A stretch of DNA of 45,742 nt. It comes from Pseudomonas sp. HMWF021. Its GTDB lineage: Bacteria; Pseudomonadota; Gammaproteobacteria; Pseudomonadales; Pseudomonadaceae. The stretch spans positions 1 through 45,742 of the forward strand of contig NZ_QAIK01000107.1 in assembly GCF_003061005.1 (NCBI RefSeq). Reading direction: 5' to 3'. Both the position numbers and the translations under genes were made by a program. Positions 1-9,223 of this stretch are shown piece by piece. Under the pieces are notes generated by a model, which searched no databases, was not told the DNA's origin, and saw nothing but the letters and a program-made list of their open reading frames with translations. Numbering within the stretch: position 1 is the first letter of the stretch; the number at the start of each line of letters is the position of its first letter.

Positions 1-659
1 TCGTGGTAGAGGCGGTGCAGGACGGTTTCGTTGTCCAGGCTAAGCAATTCGTCGGCAGTCAGGGTGCTGGCCAGTGCGGTGACGTGCTGCCAGCTGGCGG
101 CGCGCTCTTCTTCGTCTTTCAGACGGTCGGCCGGCAGTTGTTGCAGCAGCATGCCGCGGGCACGACGGCCGTCGGCGAACAGCTTGAAGCGCGTGCCGAC
201 CTGTTGCGACATGACGAAATAATTGGTGAAGCATTCCGACAGGGTTTCACCATCGAGGTCGACAATGCCCTGGTAACGCTGGCCGATCGTCGGGTCGACG
301 GTCAGGGTCAGATCACCGCCCGGCATCAGGTCGGCAAGGGTGGCGTCCGCAGCGATCTGGTCGGCGTTGTAGCGCGCCAGACCCCGGATCTCGCGCTCGC
401 TGGAGCACTCGATCATCAGTAGCGGAATCGGGCCTTCGGAGCGCGCCTGCAGAATCAGCAAACCGTCGAATTTCAGGGTGCCCACCAGCAACGAAGCGGC
501 CGCCATCAGTTCGCCCAGCAGTTGCGCAACCGGCTCCGGGTACGGGTGCTTGGCGAGGACTTCGGCATAGCTGCGTTCCAGCGCCACCAGTTCGCCGCGA
601 GTGTCGCTGTCATCGAAGATGAAGCGTTGGGTGTAGTCGGTATCCGGTAGGTCGGTCAT
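1..659 (-). CDS. hslO: Hsp33 redox-regulated chaperone (partial, C-terminus off the left edge)
   Basis: Read leftward from an ATG at 659-657, the frame stays open to the window edge (219 codons). It begins [19 protein letters not shown] and continues with the Hsp33 core ([49 protein letters not shown]). Hsp33 is a cytoplasmic holdase activated by oxidation of a C-terminal zinc centre with four cysteines; that redox switch lies outside this window, so its state cannot be judged. The gene is divergent from the PAP2 phosphatase, with about 100 bases between the two starts. Its nearness to hslR matches the Pseudomonas order I recall. Identification is strong; only the N-terminal part is seen. Confidence 0.93.
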   Translation of the reverse strand, partial: MTDLPDTDYTQRFIFDDSDTRGELVALERSYAEVLAKHPYPEPVAQLLGELMAAASLLVGTLKFDGLLILQARSEGPIPLLMIECSSEREIRGLARYNADQIAADATLADLMPGGDLTLTVDPTIGQRYQGIVDLDGETLSECFTNYFVMSQQVGTRFKLFADGRRARGMLLQQLPADRLKDEEERAASWQHVTALASTLTADELLSLDNETVLHRLYH

Positions 660-763
660 AGGTCTGGGTATCTGAATTGATGACAAAATGGTTACAAAAG
701 TTGAAAATCCCGCGCTTATCCGCACCCATTTGGTGCGAAATGTTCAGCCACGGGAGGCATTTT

Positions 764-1564
764 ATGAACAATCCGGGTTTGTTCCAATCAAGGTGGAACC
801 TCGGCCGGCTGGTTCTGTGTAACGTAGTGCCATTGGCGCTACTGGCTTTCTGGTTATGGCCTACGGGCCAGATGCTGTGTGTGATTTTCGACGAGTGGCT
901 GTTCCGCTCACTCAATGCACCACTGGCCAGCAACCCCATATGGCTCCACATCTGGGCAATTGCAAGTCTGCGCCCGTTCGACATCGTGGTTGGATTGATC
1001 CTGCTGACACTGCTGATCAAGGGTGACTGGGTGTTCAAGGCGATTGACGTGCGTCGCGCGTTCTTCGGTTTTCTCTCGATTCTGCTGCTGATGGTGGTGA
1101 TTCGCGCGCTGTTTTCCAAATTCGCCGACTACATGGACTGGCAGCACAGCAGCCCGTCGATGGTGCTGGAAGGCGCGGTGCACCTGAGTGACTATTTTCC
1201 GCATCTGGAAAAGGCCTGGGAGCTGAAGGACCGCTCGAGCCAGAGCTTCCCCGGCGACCATGCTTCGGTGTTGTTGATCTGGGCGCTGTTCATGGGGGTG
1301 TTCAGTCGCTCGGTCGGCCAGTTCCTGACGATCTGGGGCCTGGCGTTGCTGTTCATGCTGCCACGTCTGGTGGCCGGCGCGCACTGGGGTCAGGACGATT
1401 ACATTGGCGGCATGCTGCTGGCGGTGTGGGCGTTGGGTTGGGGTTACTACACACCGTTCGCTTATCACGCCGCCAACTTCTGGCTGAAGGTCACTGCGCC
1501 GGTTTTCAATCTGCTGAGCAAGCTGCCGGTGGTTTCGCGGATGAGTGTGGTGTCTGCCCGTTAA
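764..1564 (+). CDS. PAP2-family membrane phosphatase
   Basis: A 266-residue integral membrane protein with about six hydrophobic segments. The PAP2 acid phosphatase signature is visible as SFPGDHAS (phosphate-binding and first catalytic His, near residue 165) and RLVAGAHWGQDD (second catalytic His and Asp, near residues 207-218). Such enzymes act on lipid phosphates or undecaprenyl pyrophosphate, or transfer phosphate to lipid A (LpxT); the substrate cannot be told from sequence. I chose the ATG at 764 because a good Shine-Dalgarno (GGGAGG, 752-757) sits seven bases upstream; an upstream in-frame start at 677 would add 29 unlikely residues. It stands alone between hslO (divergent) and hslR (convergent), and a REP palindrome follows its stop. 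Confidence 0.85.
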   Translation: MNNPGLFQSRWNLGRLVLCNVVPLALLAFWLWPTGQMLCVIFDEWLFRSLNAPLASNPIWLHIWAIASLRPFDIVVGLILLTLLIKGDWVFKAIDVRRAFFGFLSILLLMVVIRALFSKFADYMDWQHSSPSMVLEGAVHLSDYFPHLEKAWELKDRSSQSFPGDHASVLLIWALFMGVFSRSVGQFLTIWGLALLFMLPRLVAGAHWGQDDYIGGMLLAVWALGWGYYTPFAYHAANFWLKVTAPVFNLLSKLPVVSRMSVVSAR

Positions 1565-1578
1565 TGGGGTGAATGCTG

Positions 1579-1655
1579 AAAAGATCGCAGCCTGCGGCAG
1601 CTCCTACATGGGAATACATTTTCCTGTAGGAGCTGGCGCAGGCTGCGATCTTTTT
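1579..1655. repeat. REP-type palindrome 1, between convergent PAP2 gene and hslR
   Basis: Inverted repeat with arms AAAAGATCGCAGCCTGCGGC and the complement, around an ACATGGGAATACATTTTCCTGT centre, ending in a T-run. One arm carries CTGCGGCAG and the other CTGGCGCAG, so the arms have diverged. The repeat reaches the last bases of hslR (stop 1656-1654) and probably ends transcripts from both sides. Confidence 0.85.
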
Positions 1656-2058
1656 ATTCGTGGCTGCTGCCACGAAACTTGAACAGATCCCGCCGCTGCT
1701 TCTTGCTCGGCTTGCCGTCGGTGCTCACGCCCAACGCCCCGGCCTTGCGCATCGCCGCTGCCGCTTCACGTTTGGCAATACTCGCCTCGGTCTCGGAATA
1801 CAGCGTCTGCGCTTCGGGTGCGCCGCGACGCACGATCGACAAGGCTTCAACCCTCACCGTGCGTTCTTCAAAACCGGTCCGGATTTCGAACTCATCACCA
1901 ATGCGTGGCTCTTTGCCAGGCTTGCAGCGCTCTCCCCGGCAATGCACCTTGCCACTCTCGATGGCCGCTTTGGCCAGAGCCCGGGTCTTATAAAAACGTG
2001 CAGCCCACAACCACTTGTCGAGACGGACCTTTTCGTCCTCTTCGCTTTTTTGTGCCAT
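1654..2058 (-). CDS. hslR: Ribosome-associated heat shock protein Hsp15 (S4 domain)
   Basis: 134 residues. An S4 RNA-binding domain occupies about residues 10-70 (VRLDKWLWAARFYKTRALA, then ESGKVHCRGERCKPGKEPRIGD). The C-terminal half is rich in Arg, Lys and Ala (SIAKREAAAAMRKAG, KPSKKQRRDLFKFRG), as in E. coli Hsp15. That protein binds free 50S subunits that still carry a nascent chain and helps recycle stalled ribosomes. The ATG at 2058 has GAGGAAA just upstream on the minus strand. The stop overlaps the REP palindrome shared with the PAP2 gene. The gene is divergent from rimB. Confidence 0.92.
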   Translation of the reverse strand: MAQKSEEDEKVRLDKWLWAARFYKTRALAKAAIESGKVHCRGERCKPGKEPRIGDEFEIRTGFEERTVRVEALSIVRRGAPEAQTLYSETEASIAKREAAAAMRKAGALGVSTDGKPSKKQRRDLFKFRGSSHE

Positions 2059-2134
2059 GGAATTTCCTCATTCTGAAATATTGATGAACTGTACTACCGT
2101 TTCTCTCGTGCCATGAATTGCAGCATCCCGGATT

Positions 2135-2140
2135 ACAATG
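2135..2140 (+). promoter_or_regulatory. Probable -10 box (TACAAT) of the rimB-rimK promoter
   Basis: TACAAT lies in the hslR-rimB gap, about 135 bases before the preferred rimB start. No good -35 was found at the right spacing. If transcription starts here, an in-frame ATG at 2138 could not be used, which supports the TTG start at 2276. Confidence 0.35.
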
Positions 2141-2275
2141 CGCACCACCCGACACCTGCTTGAGGCGTCGGCGATCCGGGCCGTAGAAATCTGTCGCCTT
2201 TTAACCCTTATTCTGCGTGAATACCGCGAATCCGGCCCCTTGCGGGCTGAGCGGTTGCCACGGTTGAGCACTTTT

Positions 2276-2755
2276 TTGAAGACATTTGACCATTTGACCG
2301 TTGTCGGTCTGCGCGAGTGGGTGGCGCTCCCGGATCTGGGAGTCGCGGGCCTGCGGGCGAAAATCGACACCGGCGCCAGCACCTCCAGCCTGCACGCCAC
2401 CGACATCGAGCCGTTCGAACGCGATGGCGAGAAGTGGGTGCGTTTCACCGCGCACCTGGGCACGGTGGTGCAGTTGCGTCACCGGCGCTGCGAAGCACCG
2501 CTGGTCACGCGCAAGACCATTAAAAGCTCCAACGGCCAGGCCCAGGTGCGCTATGTGATCAGCACCACCCTGGCCCTCGGTGATCGGGTCTGGCCGGTCG
2601 AGTTCACGCTCGCCTGCCGCAAGTCCATGCGCTATCGCCTGTTGCTCGGTTCCAAAGCCCTGATCGATGGCCAGCTGGTGGTCAATCCGGGCATCAAATA
2701 TGTACAAGACAAGCCGGTGTTCCCGGTATCTACCTCCTCCACAGGTGTTGCATGA
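2276..2755 (+). CDS. rimB: RimB-type retropepsin-like protease (RimK-associated)
   Basis: From a TTG at 2276 this is a 159-residue protein of the ATP-dependent zinc protease / retropepsin-like family (PF05618). The core reads [33 protein letters not shown] with the aspartyl-protease-like DTGAS motif near residue 28, and a conserved [14 protein letters not shown] near the C-terminus. The frame is open further upstream to an ATG at 2138, but the extra 46 residues do not look like the family and overlap a likely promoter. In P. fluorescens RimB acts with RimK in controlling glutamate-tail addition to ribosomal protein S6. The stop overlaps the rimK start by four bases, so the two are translationally coupled. 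The start is the main uncertainty. Confidence 0.85.
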   Translation: MKTFDHLTVVGLREWVALPDLGVAGLRAKIDTGASTSSLHATDIEPFERDGEKWVRFTAHLGTVVQLRHRRCEAPLVTRKTIKSSNGQAQVRYVISTTLALGDRVWPVEFTLACRKSMRYRLLLGSKALIDGQLVVNPGIKYVQDKPVFPVSTSSTGVA

Positions 2756-3657
2756 AGATCGCTGTGCTGTCGCGCAATCCGCGTCTGTATTCCACCCGTC
2801 GCCTGGTCGAAGCCGGCACCGAACGCGGGCATGAAATGGTCGTGATCGATACCTTGCGCGCCTACATGAACATCGCCAGCCACAAGCCGCAGATCCACTA
2901 TCGCGGCAAGCCGCTGGAAGGCTTCGACGCGGTGATCCCGCGGATCGGTGCGTCGGTGACGTTCTACGGCTGCGCGGTGTTGCGCCAGTTCGAAATGATG
3001 GGGGTATTCCCGCTCAACGAGTCGGTGGCCATCGCCCGCTCGCGGGACAAACTGCGTTCGCTGCAACTGCTGTCGCGCCGCGGCATCGGCCTGCCGGTGA
3101 CCGGGTTCGCCCACTCGCCGGACGATATTCCCGACCTGATCGACATGGTCAACGGCGCACCGCTGGTGATCAAGGTGCTGGAAGGTACTCAGGGCATCGG
3201 CGTAGTGCTGTGCGAAACCGCGACGGCGGCCGAGTCGGTGATCGAGGCGTTCATGGGCCTGAAGCAGAACATCATGGTTCAGGAATACATCAAGGAAGCC
3301 GGCGGTGCGGACATCCGCTGCTTCGTGGTTGGCGACAAGGTGATCGCGGCGATGAAGCGTCAGGCCAAGCCGGGCGAGTTCCGCTCCAACCTGCATCGCG
3401 GCGGCAGCGCCAGCCTGATCAAGATCACCCCGGAAGAGCGCATGACAGCGTTGCGTGCGGCCAAGGTCATGGGCCTGGCGGTGGCGGGTGTGGATATCCT
3501 GCGCTCCAATCACGGGCCGCTGGTGATGGAAGTGAACTCCTCGCCGGGCCTGGAAGGGATCGAGACCACCACCGGCAAGAACGTGGCGGGGATCATCATC
3601 GAGCATCTTGAAAAGAATGGCGGGCCGAACATGACCCGGACCAAAGGCAAAGGTTAA
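2752..3657 (+). CDS. rimK: Ribosomal protein S6 alpha-L-glutamate ligase
   Basis: 301 residues, the usual RimK length. It opens [18 protein letters not shown] and holds an ATP-grasp fold: the glycine-rich loop [13 protein letters not shown], the [22 protein letters not shown] block and the metal-binding stretch [14 protein letters not shown]. RimK adds glutamates to the C-terminus of ribosomal protein S6 and so remodels translation. It overlaps rimB by ATGA, making a two-gene operon. A REP palindrome four bases after the stop separates it from convergent envZ. Identification is firm. Confidence 0.96.
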   Translation: MKIAVLSRNPRLYSTRRLVEAGTERGHEMVVIDTLRAYMNIASHKPQIHYRGKPLEGFDAVIPRIGASVTFYGCAVLRQFEMMGVFPLNESVAIARSRDKLRSLQLLSRRGIGLPVTGFAHSPDDIPDLIDMVNGAPLVIKVLEGTQGIGVVLCETATAAESVIEAFMGLKQNIMVQEYIKEAGGADIRCFVVGDKVIAAMKRQAKPGEFRSNLHRGGSASLIKITPEERMTALRAAKVMGLAVAGVDILRSNHGPLVMEVNSSPGLEGIETTTGKNVAGIIIEHLEKNGGPNMTRTKGKG

Positions 3658-3661
3658 AAGC

Positions 3662-3739
3662 AAAAGATCGCAGCCTTCGGCAGCTCCTACATGGGAGTCC
3701 GTACCCTGTAGGAGCTGCCGAAGGCTGCGATCTTTTTTT
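3662..3739. repeat. REP-type palindrome 2, between convergent rimK and envZ
   Basis: Arms AAAAGATCGCAGCCTTCGGC and complement, near-perfect, followed by seven Ts on the plus strand. It likely works as a terminator for rimK and perhaps for the envZ side. The arm core is CCTTCGG, a subtype shared with copies at 10.8 kb (one arm) and 35.6 kb. Confidence 0.85.
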
Positions 3740-3745
3740 CAACTG

Positions 3746-5059
3746 TTAAACCGCATCGCGCGGCAACATCAACCCCAACGGCAACCGCACCCGCGCTTCC
3801 AATCCGCCTCCGGACCGATTGCGCAATTCGACGTTGCCGCCATGCATCGAAGCAATCCGCTTCACGATAGCCAGTCCCAACCCCGTCCCTTTGCCGCCCC
3901 GGGCACGGTCGCCACGGGTGAACGGGTTGAAGATCGCCTCAAGCTCCGACGGGTCGATCCCCGCGCCACGGTCCATCACGCTCAGCACCACATACGGCGC
4001 GCTGGTATCGCCGGACACATAGGCTGCAACCTCGACGCCGCTGCCGGCATGGTTCAGGGCGTTGCCGATCAGGTTGTTCAGCAGGCGCTTCATCGATACC
4101 CGACGCAACGGGAACGGCTGGATCGGCTCCAGGCGCAGGCGCACTGTTTCTTCGTTCTGGTTGTACGGTGCGGCCACCTCACGCACCAGATCGCTGAGAT
4201 CCACTTCTTCCACCGACTCGTCGCGACCGTCGCGAATGAACGCGAGGAACTGGTCGAGAATCGCGTCCATATCCTCGATGTCGCGCACCATGTCCTCGGT
4301 CAGATCATTGCGATCCCCCATCAACTCCAGTGACAGGCGCAAGCGGGTCAGCGGCGTGCGCAAATCATGGGACACCCCCGCCAGCATCAGTTCGCGCTCG
4401 CGGCCGGCCTGTTCGACGTCTTCGGCCATCTGGTTGAAGGCGCGATAAACCTCGGTCATCTCGCTCGGTGTGTCGCTGATCGGCAGACGTACGCTGCGGC
4501 CCTGACCCAGCTGGCGCGCGGCATACACCAGACGTTTCAGCGGCTGGTTGAGCTGACTGACGAAAATCCACGCCGAGGCGGTGGATAGCAGACCAATGGC
4601 GAGGAACCAGCCGAGTACGTTCCAGATTTTCTGGCCACGCAACGGATGCGGGTACAGCGGCACCTTCAACCAGCCATCACCGAGGCTCGGCGCACGTACC
4701 CACAGCGCCGGCGGCGAGTGCATGCGCAAACGCACTTCAGTGTCGCCGCCAAGCTCTGCCTGCATCTGCCGCTGGTAGATTTCGCTGTAGGGCCAGTGCT
4801 GTTCGCCTTCCGGTACTCCGGCGCCGACTACCCGGATCAGGGTCGCGGCATCGGCGATCTTCGCGCGGTTTTCTTCATCGGCGGCCCAATAGGCACGCAG
4901 CGTCAGGGCGACGCCGTGGCTGTACTGACGATCCACCAGCACGTCCTCGTTCATCAACAGATAAACCAGGGTCAGCGCTTTGGAAAACAGCACGACGATG
5001 AGCACCAGCCAAAGGGTGCGGGAGAAAAAACTTTGGGGGAACCAGACGGGGGTTTTCAT
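3746..5059 (-). CDS. envZ: EnvZ/AmgS-type sensor histidine kinase
   Basis: 437 residues. A first membrane segment (about 13-36), a periplasmic loop of about 110 residues and a second membrane segment (about 146-169) are followed by a HAMP linker, a dimerisation/phosphoacceptor helix with H231 in AGVSHDLRTPLTRLRLSLE, and an ATPase domain (LLNNLIGNALNHAGSG N-box, DRGAGID G1 box, GTGLGLAIVKRI G2 box). The partner regulator lies directly upstream. In P. aeruginosa this pair is called AmgRS and handles envelope stress and aminoglycoside tolerance; in enterics EnvZ senses osmolarity. A 111-base gap containing a repeat separates it from ompR, in contrast to the close ompR-envZ overlap of E. coli. 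Confidence 0.92.
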   Translation of the reverse strand: MKTPVWFPQSFFSRTLWLVLIVVLFSKALTLVYLLMNEDVLVDRQYSHGVALTLRAYWAADEENRAKIADAATLIRVVGAGVPEGEQHWPYSEIYQRQMQAELGGDTEVRLRMHSPPALWVRAPSLGDGWLKVPLYPHPLRGQKIWNVLGWFLAIGLLSTASAWIFVSQLNQPLKRLVYAARQLGQGRSVRLPISDTPSEMTEVYRAFNQMAEDVEQAGRERELMLAGVSHDLRTPLTRLRLSLELMGDRNDLTEDMVRDIEDMDAILDQFLAFIRDGRDESVEEVDLSDLVREVAAPYNQNEETVRLRLEPIQPFPLRRVSMKRLLNNLIGNALNHAGSGVEVAAYVSGDTSAPYVVLSVMDRGAGIDPSELEAIFNPFTRGDRARGGKGTGLGLAIVKRIASMHGGNVELRNRSGGGLEARVRLPLGLMLPRDAV

Positions 5060-5080
5060 CGATAACCGTTACACACTTGC

Positions 5081-5160
5081 AGGAGCGAGCAATGCTCGCA
5101 TATTGCGGATTGCGAGTCTGCGCAGGGTCTTCAACCTGGTCTGCGCAGACCCGCTCCTAC
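5081..5160. repeat. Mosaic REP-type repeat inside the ompR-envZ operon
   Basis: The outer arms are AGGAGCGAG at the left and the complement of a GTAGGAGCGGGTCTGCGCAG element at the right, with an inner pair GTCTGCGCAGG / CTGGTCTGCGCAGAC. It is a degenerate, composite version of the Pseudomonas GGAGC(G) repeats. It fills most of the intercistronic gap. Confidence 0.65.
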
Positions 5161-5170
5161 AAATCGCCGA

Positions 5171-5911
5171 TCACTTGGTGGCGGCGCCATCCGGCACGAA
5201 CACGTAGCCCACGCCCCAGACCGTCTGGATGTAGCGCGGTTTCGACGGATCGGGCTCGATCATCCGGCGCAGGCGGGAAATCTGCACATCGATGGAACGC
5301 TCCAAGGCATCCCACTCGCGGCCACGGGCCAGGTTCATCAGCTTGTCGCGGGTCAGCGGTTGACGTGCGTTCATCACCAGCGCCTTGAGTACCGCAAACT
5401 CACCGGTGGTGAGCATGTGCACTTCGTCGCCGCGCTTCAGTTCACGGGTCGCCAGCGACAACACGTAATCACCGAACGTGACGTTTTCGTCTTCGCTGCC
5501 CGGCGCGCCCGGCACTGGTGCGGCCTGACGACGCAGAACCGCTTTGACGCGAGCCATCAGCTCATCCGGGTTGAACGGCTTGGCCAGGTAGTCATCGGCG
5601 CCCAGTTCCAGGCCCTTGATGCGGCTCATCTCATCGCCTTTGGCGGTGAGCATGATGATCGGAATCTGATTGTTCACTCCCCGCAGACGACGGCATGCGG
5701 TCAGGCCGTCTTCGCCCGGCAGCATCAGGTCGAGGACGACCAGATTGAACACTTCACGCGACAGCAGACGATCCATCTGCTCGGTATTCGGTACGGTGCG
5801 GGCGCGGTAGCCCTTGCTGACGAAAAAACGTTCCAGCAGGCTGCTCAGCCCCGGATCGTCGTCAACAATAAGAATTTTTTCGCCTTCAGCATTATTTACA
5901 GTGCTGCTCAT
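5171..5911 (-). CDS. ompR: OmpR/AmgR-type response regulator
   Basis: 246 residues. The receiver domain has the acidic pair in ILIVDDDPG, the phosphoacceptor D61 in LVVLDLMLPGEDGL and the conserved Lys in DDYLAKPFNPDELMAR. A winged-helix DNA-binding domain follows (about 140-240), ending in RYIQTVWGVGYVFVPDG. It is the first gene of a two-gene operon with envZ and divergent from tex. OmpR-family regulators bind direct repeats of about 10-11 bases; targets are not shown here. Identification as the EnvZ partner is firm from both sequence and order. Confidence 0.94.
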   Translation of the reverse strand: MSSTVNNAEGEKILIVDDDPGLSSLLERFFVSKGYRARTVPNTEQMDRLLSREVFNLVVLDLMLPGEDGLTACRRLRGVNNQIPIIMLTAKGDEMSRIKGLELGADDYLAKPFNPDELMARVKAVLRRQAAPVPGAPGSEDENVTFGDYVLSLATRELKRGDEVHMLTTGEFAVLKALVMNARQPLTRDKLMNLARGREWDALERSIDVQISRLRRMIEPDPSKPRYIQTVWGVGYVFVPDGAATK

Positions 5912-6269
5912 TGGATGCTCCTTTTAGCTCGGCGCGCATTATGGCGTAGCTGCCGTTATACGCACCGTGTGCATTGTTAGCAGATTTTTCCTTCACTGCC
6001 AGAAAACCGGGGTTTAAGCCTACAGACTGCTGCACCCCCGAATGACAGAACGCTGGTTATAATGCGCGGCGTTTTGTGCCAGGCAACGTCTGAATCGTTA
6101 CCGCAGGTGGCCGGGCTTTTTTACCGGTGGCCGCAGTAATTGTTCGATTTCACGGGTCAATGGGGTGCCTTTTGACCCAGGCAGCGGCAATTTTCTAGCC
6201 GCTCAACCAGACTCCGGGCCTTTGTTTTCGTGCCTGCGAGCCTGCTTTCACAATATGTCAGGTGGTTTT
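5912..6269. other. Intergenic region between ompR and tex (358 bases)
   Basis: Divergent promoter region. On the plus strand TATAAT (6058-6063) is a clear -10 box for tex, with no convincing -35. The resulting tex leader of about 200 bases holds two short inverted repeats: GGGTCAA/TTGACCC (about 6154-6179) and GCGGC/GCCGC (about 6184-6202). The frame of tex is open back to 6165, but those extra residues are not family-like. No small gene seen. Confidence 0.5.
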
Positions 6270-8594
6270 ATGGACAGCATCAACAGCCGCATCGCCGAGG
6301 AACTCGGCGTACGCCCGCAACAGGTCGAAGCGGCCGTCGCGCTACTCGATGAAGGCTCTACCGTTCCCTTCATCGCCCGTTACCGGAAAGAAGTCACCGG
6401 CAGCCTCGATGACACCCAGTTGCGTCATCTGGAGGAGCGTCTGCGCTACCTGCGAGAACTCGACGAACGGCGCATCAGCATCCTCGCCAGCATCCAGGAG
6501 CAGGGCAAACTCACGCCCGCCCTTGAGCGCGACATCAAACTCGCCGACACCAAGACCCGCCTCGAAGACTTGTACCTGCCGTACAAGCAAAAGCGCCGCA
6601 CCAAGGGTCAGATCGCCCTGGAAGCCGGCCTTGGCGATCTCGCCGACGGCCTGTTCAACGATCCGAATCTGACGCCGGAAACCGAAGCCGCACGTTTCGT
6701 CGACGCCGAAAAAGGCGTGGCCGATGTGAAAGCTGCGCTCGAAGGCGCCAAGTACATCCTGATGGAGCGCTTCGCCGAAGACGCCAGCCTGCTGGAGAAG
6801 CTGCGTAATTTCCTCAAGCAGGAAGCAACGATCAGCGCCCGCGTCATCGCCGGCAAGGAAGAAGAGGGCGCCAAGTTCCGCGACTACTTCGAACATGACG
6901 AACCGCTGAAAAGCATGCCGTCGCACCGCGCACTCGCGATTTTCCGTGGCCGCAACGAAGGCATTCTCAGTTCCGCGCTGAAAGTCGGCGACGAACTGCC
7001 GGGCACCATGCACCCGTGCGAAGGCATGATCGGCCAGCAATTCGGCATCCAGAACCAGAACCGCCCGGCCGACAAATGGCTCGGCGAAGTGGTGCGCTGG
7101 ACCTGGAAGGTCAAGCTCTACACCCACCTGGAAACCGACCTGCTCGGCGAGCTGCGCGACGGCGCCGAAACCGAGGCGATCAACGTTTTTGCCCACAACC
7201 TGCACGACCTGCTGCTGGCCGCGCCGGCCGGCCCGCGTGCAACTCTGGGCCTCGATCCGGGCCTGCGTACCGGTTGCAAGGTCGCGGTGGTGGATTCCAC
7301 CGGCAAGCTGCTCGATCACGCCACGGTTTATCCTCATGTGCCGCACAACAAGTGGGATCAGACCATCGCGATTCTGGCCGCCCTGTGCGCCAAGCACTCG
7401 GTTGACCTGATCGCCATCGGCAACGGCACCGCCAGCCGCGAAACCGACAAACTGGCGATCGAGCTGATCAAAAAATACCCGGCCATGAAGATGACCAAGG
7501 TCATGGTGTCCGAGGCCGGCGCATCGGTGTACTCGGCATCGGAACTGGCCGCCAAGGAATTCCCGGATCTGGACGTGTCGATCCGTGGCGCTGTTTCCAT
7601 CGCCCGTCGTCTGCAGGATCCACTGGCCGAGCTGGTGAAGATCGACCCGAAATCCATCGGTGTCGGCCAGTACCAGCACGACGTGTCGCAGCTGAAACTG
7701 GCACGCGGCCTGGACGCGGTGGTCGAGGATTGCGTGAACGCCGTCGGCGTCGATGTGAACACCGCCTCGGTGGCGCTGCTGGCGCGGATCTCCGGCCTCA
7801 ACGCGACCCTGGCGCAGAACATCGTCGCCCACCGTGACGAACACGGTGCGTTCAAGACCCGTGCGGCGCTGAAGAAAGTCGCGCGTCTGGGCGAAAAAAC
7901 CTTCGAACAGGCCGCAGGCTTCCTGCGCGTGATGAATGGCGACAACCCGCTGGATTCCTCGGCGGTTCACCCGGAAGCCTATCCGCTGGTGCAGCGCATT
8001 GCCGCTGAAACCGACCGCGACATTCGCTCGCTGATTGGTGACGCCGCGTTCCTCAAGCGTCTGGATCCGAAGAAATTCACCGACGAAACCTTCGGTCTGC
8101 CCACCGTCACCGACATCCTGCAGGAACTGGAAAAGCCGGGCCGCGACCCGCGTCCGGAGTTCAAGACTGCCGAGTTCCAGGAAGGCGTCGAAGACCTCAA
8201 AGACCTGCAGTTGGGGATGATCCTCGAAGGCGTCGTGACCAACGTGACCGCGTTCGGCGCGTTCGTCGACATCGGCGTGCATCAGGACGGTCTGGTGCAC
8301 ATCTCGGCGCTGTCGGAGAAGTTCATCAAGGACCCACGCGAAGCGGTGAAGGCCGGTGACGTGGTGAAAGTGAAGGTCATGGAAGTCGACATTCCGCGTA
8401 AACGCGTCGGTCTGTCGATGCGCATGAGCGACACCCCGGGCGAGAAAATCGACGGCGCTCGTGGTTCGCGTCCGGGCTCGGCACCGCGTCAGTCTGCGGG
8501 CAACGCGCCGCGCAAGGAAACCGCCACCGCCGCGCCGGTGAACAACGCCATGGCTTCGCTGTTCGCCAACGCCAAGCAGCTGAAGAAACGCTGA
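6270..8594 (+). CDS. tex: Tex transcription accessory / RNA-binding protein
   Basis: 774 residues from the ATG at 6270, which has AGGTGG seven bases upstream; the length matches E. coli YhgF and P. aeruginosa Tex. Visible parts are the Tex N-terminal helical domain ([37 protein letters not shown]), the YqgF/RNase H-like domain ([17 protein letters not shown]), a helix-hairpin-helix region ([16 protein letters not shown]) and a C-terminal S1 RNA-binding domain ([32 protein letters not shown]). The tail is basic and low complexity. Tex associates with RNA polymerase and nucleic acids and affects toxin gene expression and DNA damage tolerance in several bacteria. Its TGA overlaps the ATG of the next gene. 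Confidence 0.96.
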   Translation: MDSINSRIAEELGVRPQQVEAAVALLDEGSTVPFIARYRKEVTGSLDDTQLRHLEERLRYLRELDERRISILASIQEQGKLTPALERDIKLADTKTRLEDLYLPYKQKRRTKGQIALEAGLGDLADGLFNDPNLTPETEAARFVDAEKGVADVKAALEGAKYILMERFAEDASLLEKLRNFLKQEATISARVIAGKEEEGAKFRDYFEHDEPLKSMPSHRALAIFRGRNEGILSSALKVGDELPGTMHPCEGMIGQQFGIQNQNRPADKWLGEVVRWTWKVKLYTHLETDLLGELRDGAETEAINVFAHNLHDLLLAAPAGPRATLGLDPGLRTGCKVAVVDSTGKLLDHATVYPHVPHNKWDQTIAILAALCAKHSVDLIAIGNGTASRETDKLAIELIKKYPAMKMTKVMVSEAGASVYSASELAAKEFPDLDVSIRGAVSIARRLQDPLAELVKIDPKSIGVGQYQHDVSQLKLARGLDAVVEDCVNAVGVDVNTASVALLARISGLNATLAQNIVAHRDEHGAFKTRAALKKVARLGEKTFEQAAGFLRVMNGDNPLDSSAVHPEAYPLVQRIAAETDRDIRSLIGDAAFLKRLDPKKFTDETFGLPTVTDILQELEKPGRDPRPEFKTAEFQEGVEDLKDLQLGMILEGVVTNVTAFGAFVDIGVHQDGLVHISALSEKFIKDPREAVKAGDVVKVKVMEVDIPRKRVGLSMRMSDTPGEKIDGARGSRPGSAPRQSAGNAPRKETATAAPVNNAMASLFANAKQLKKR

Positions 8595-8977
8595 TGGAGA
8601 TTCCGGCCGGGCTCGTCGAGAGCGCGTTTTTCAAGCTGTTGGGCTGTCGCCTGCACAGCCTGGAAACCGGGGTGGCGCAAGTCGCCCTGGTGCTGGAACC
8701 GCCACTGCGTAATCGCGGCGGCAAGTTGCACGGTGGCGCGCTGTTCAGTCTGGTGGATATCGCCATGGGGCTGGCCTGTTCCAGCACCCACGGCTTCGAC
8801 CAGCAGAGCGCGACCATCGAGTGCAAGATCAACTACATCCGCGCCGTCGCTGACGGCGAGGTGCTGTGCACGGCCCGGGTCATCCACCCGGGCCGCCGCA
8901 CGCTGGTGGTCGAAGCCGACGTGATGCAGGGCGACAAACTGGTCGCAAAAGCGCAAGGCACGTTCGCTGTCCTGTAG
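8594..8977 (+). CDS. PaaI-family hotdog thioesterase
   Basis: 127 residues of the hotdog fold. The motif RGGKLHGGALFSLVDIAMG holds the HGG turn typical of PaaI/YbgC-like acyl-CoA thioesterases, followed by the ATIECKINYIRAV strand. The substrate is unknown. Its start codon overlaps the tex stop (TGATG), so translation is probably coupled to tex. It ends 41 bases before a REP palindrome and is followed by gshA. Confidence 0.85.
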   Translation: MEIPAGLVESAFFKLLGCRLHSLETGVAQVALVLEPPLRNRGGKLHGGALFSLVDIAMGLACSSTHGFDQQSATIECKINYIRAVADGEVLCTARVIHPGRRTLVVEADVMQGDKLVAKAQGTFAVL

Positions 8978-9018
8978 ATGTTGTTCATCATTTTGAGTTA
9001 ATTTCGGCGCAACGAATC

Positions 9019-9105
9019 CTGTAGGAGCTGCCGCAGGCTGCGATCTTTTGATTTTGTTTTTCAATAGCAAGATCAAAAGATCGCAGCCTGCGGCAGCTCC
9101 TACAG
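9019..9105. repeat. REP-type palindrome 3, upstream of gshA
   Basis: Arms CTGTAGGAGCTGCCGCAGGC and complement, continuing through TGCGATCTTTTGAT, around an A/T-rich centre. It lies between two same-strand genes, so it may be the terminator of tex and the thioesterase. Confidence 0.85.
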
Positions 9106-9223
9106 TTTATGTGTGTGGCTGACCGGCTAGAAAACCAGGCGAAAACGCCAGTTTCAACTTCACCCTTGTAGACCGTCCTGCCCACCCCCATATTGGGGCG
9201 ACTGACGCGTGAAGGAATCCAAA

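Noticed and set aside
6342..8300. Long minus-strand open frame opposite tex (652 codons)
   Set aside because: It mirrors the codon bias of tex on the other strand, has no family-like motif and no ribosome site; tex is certain.
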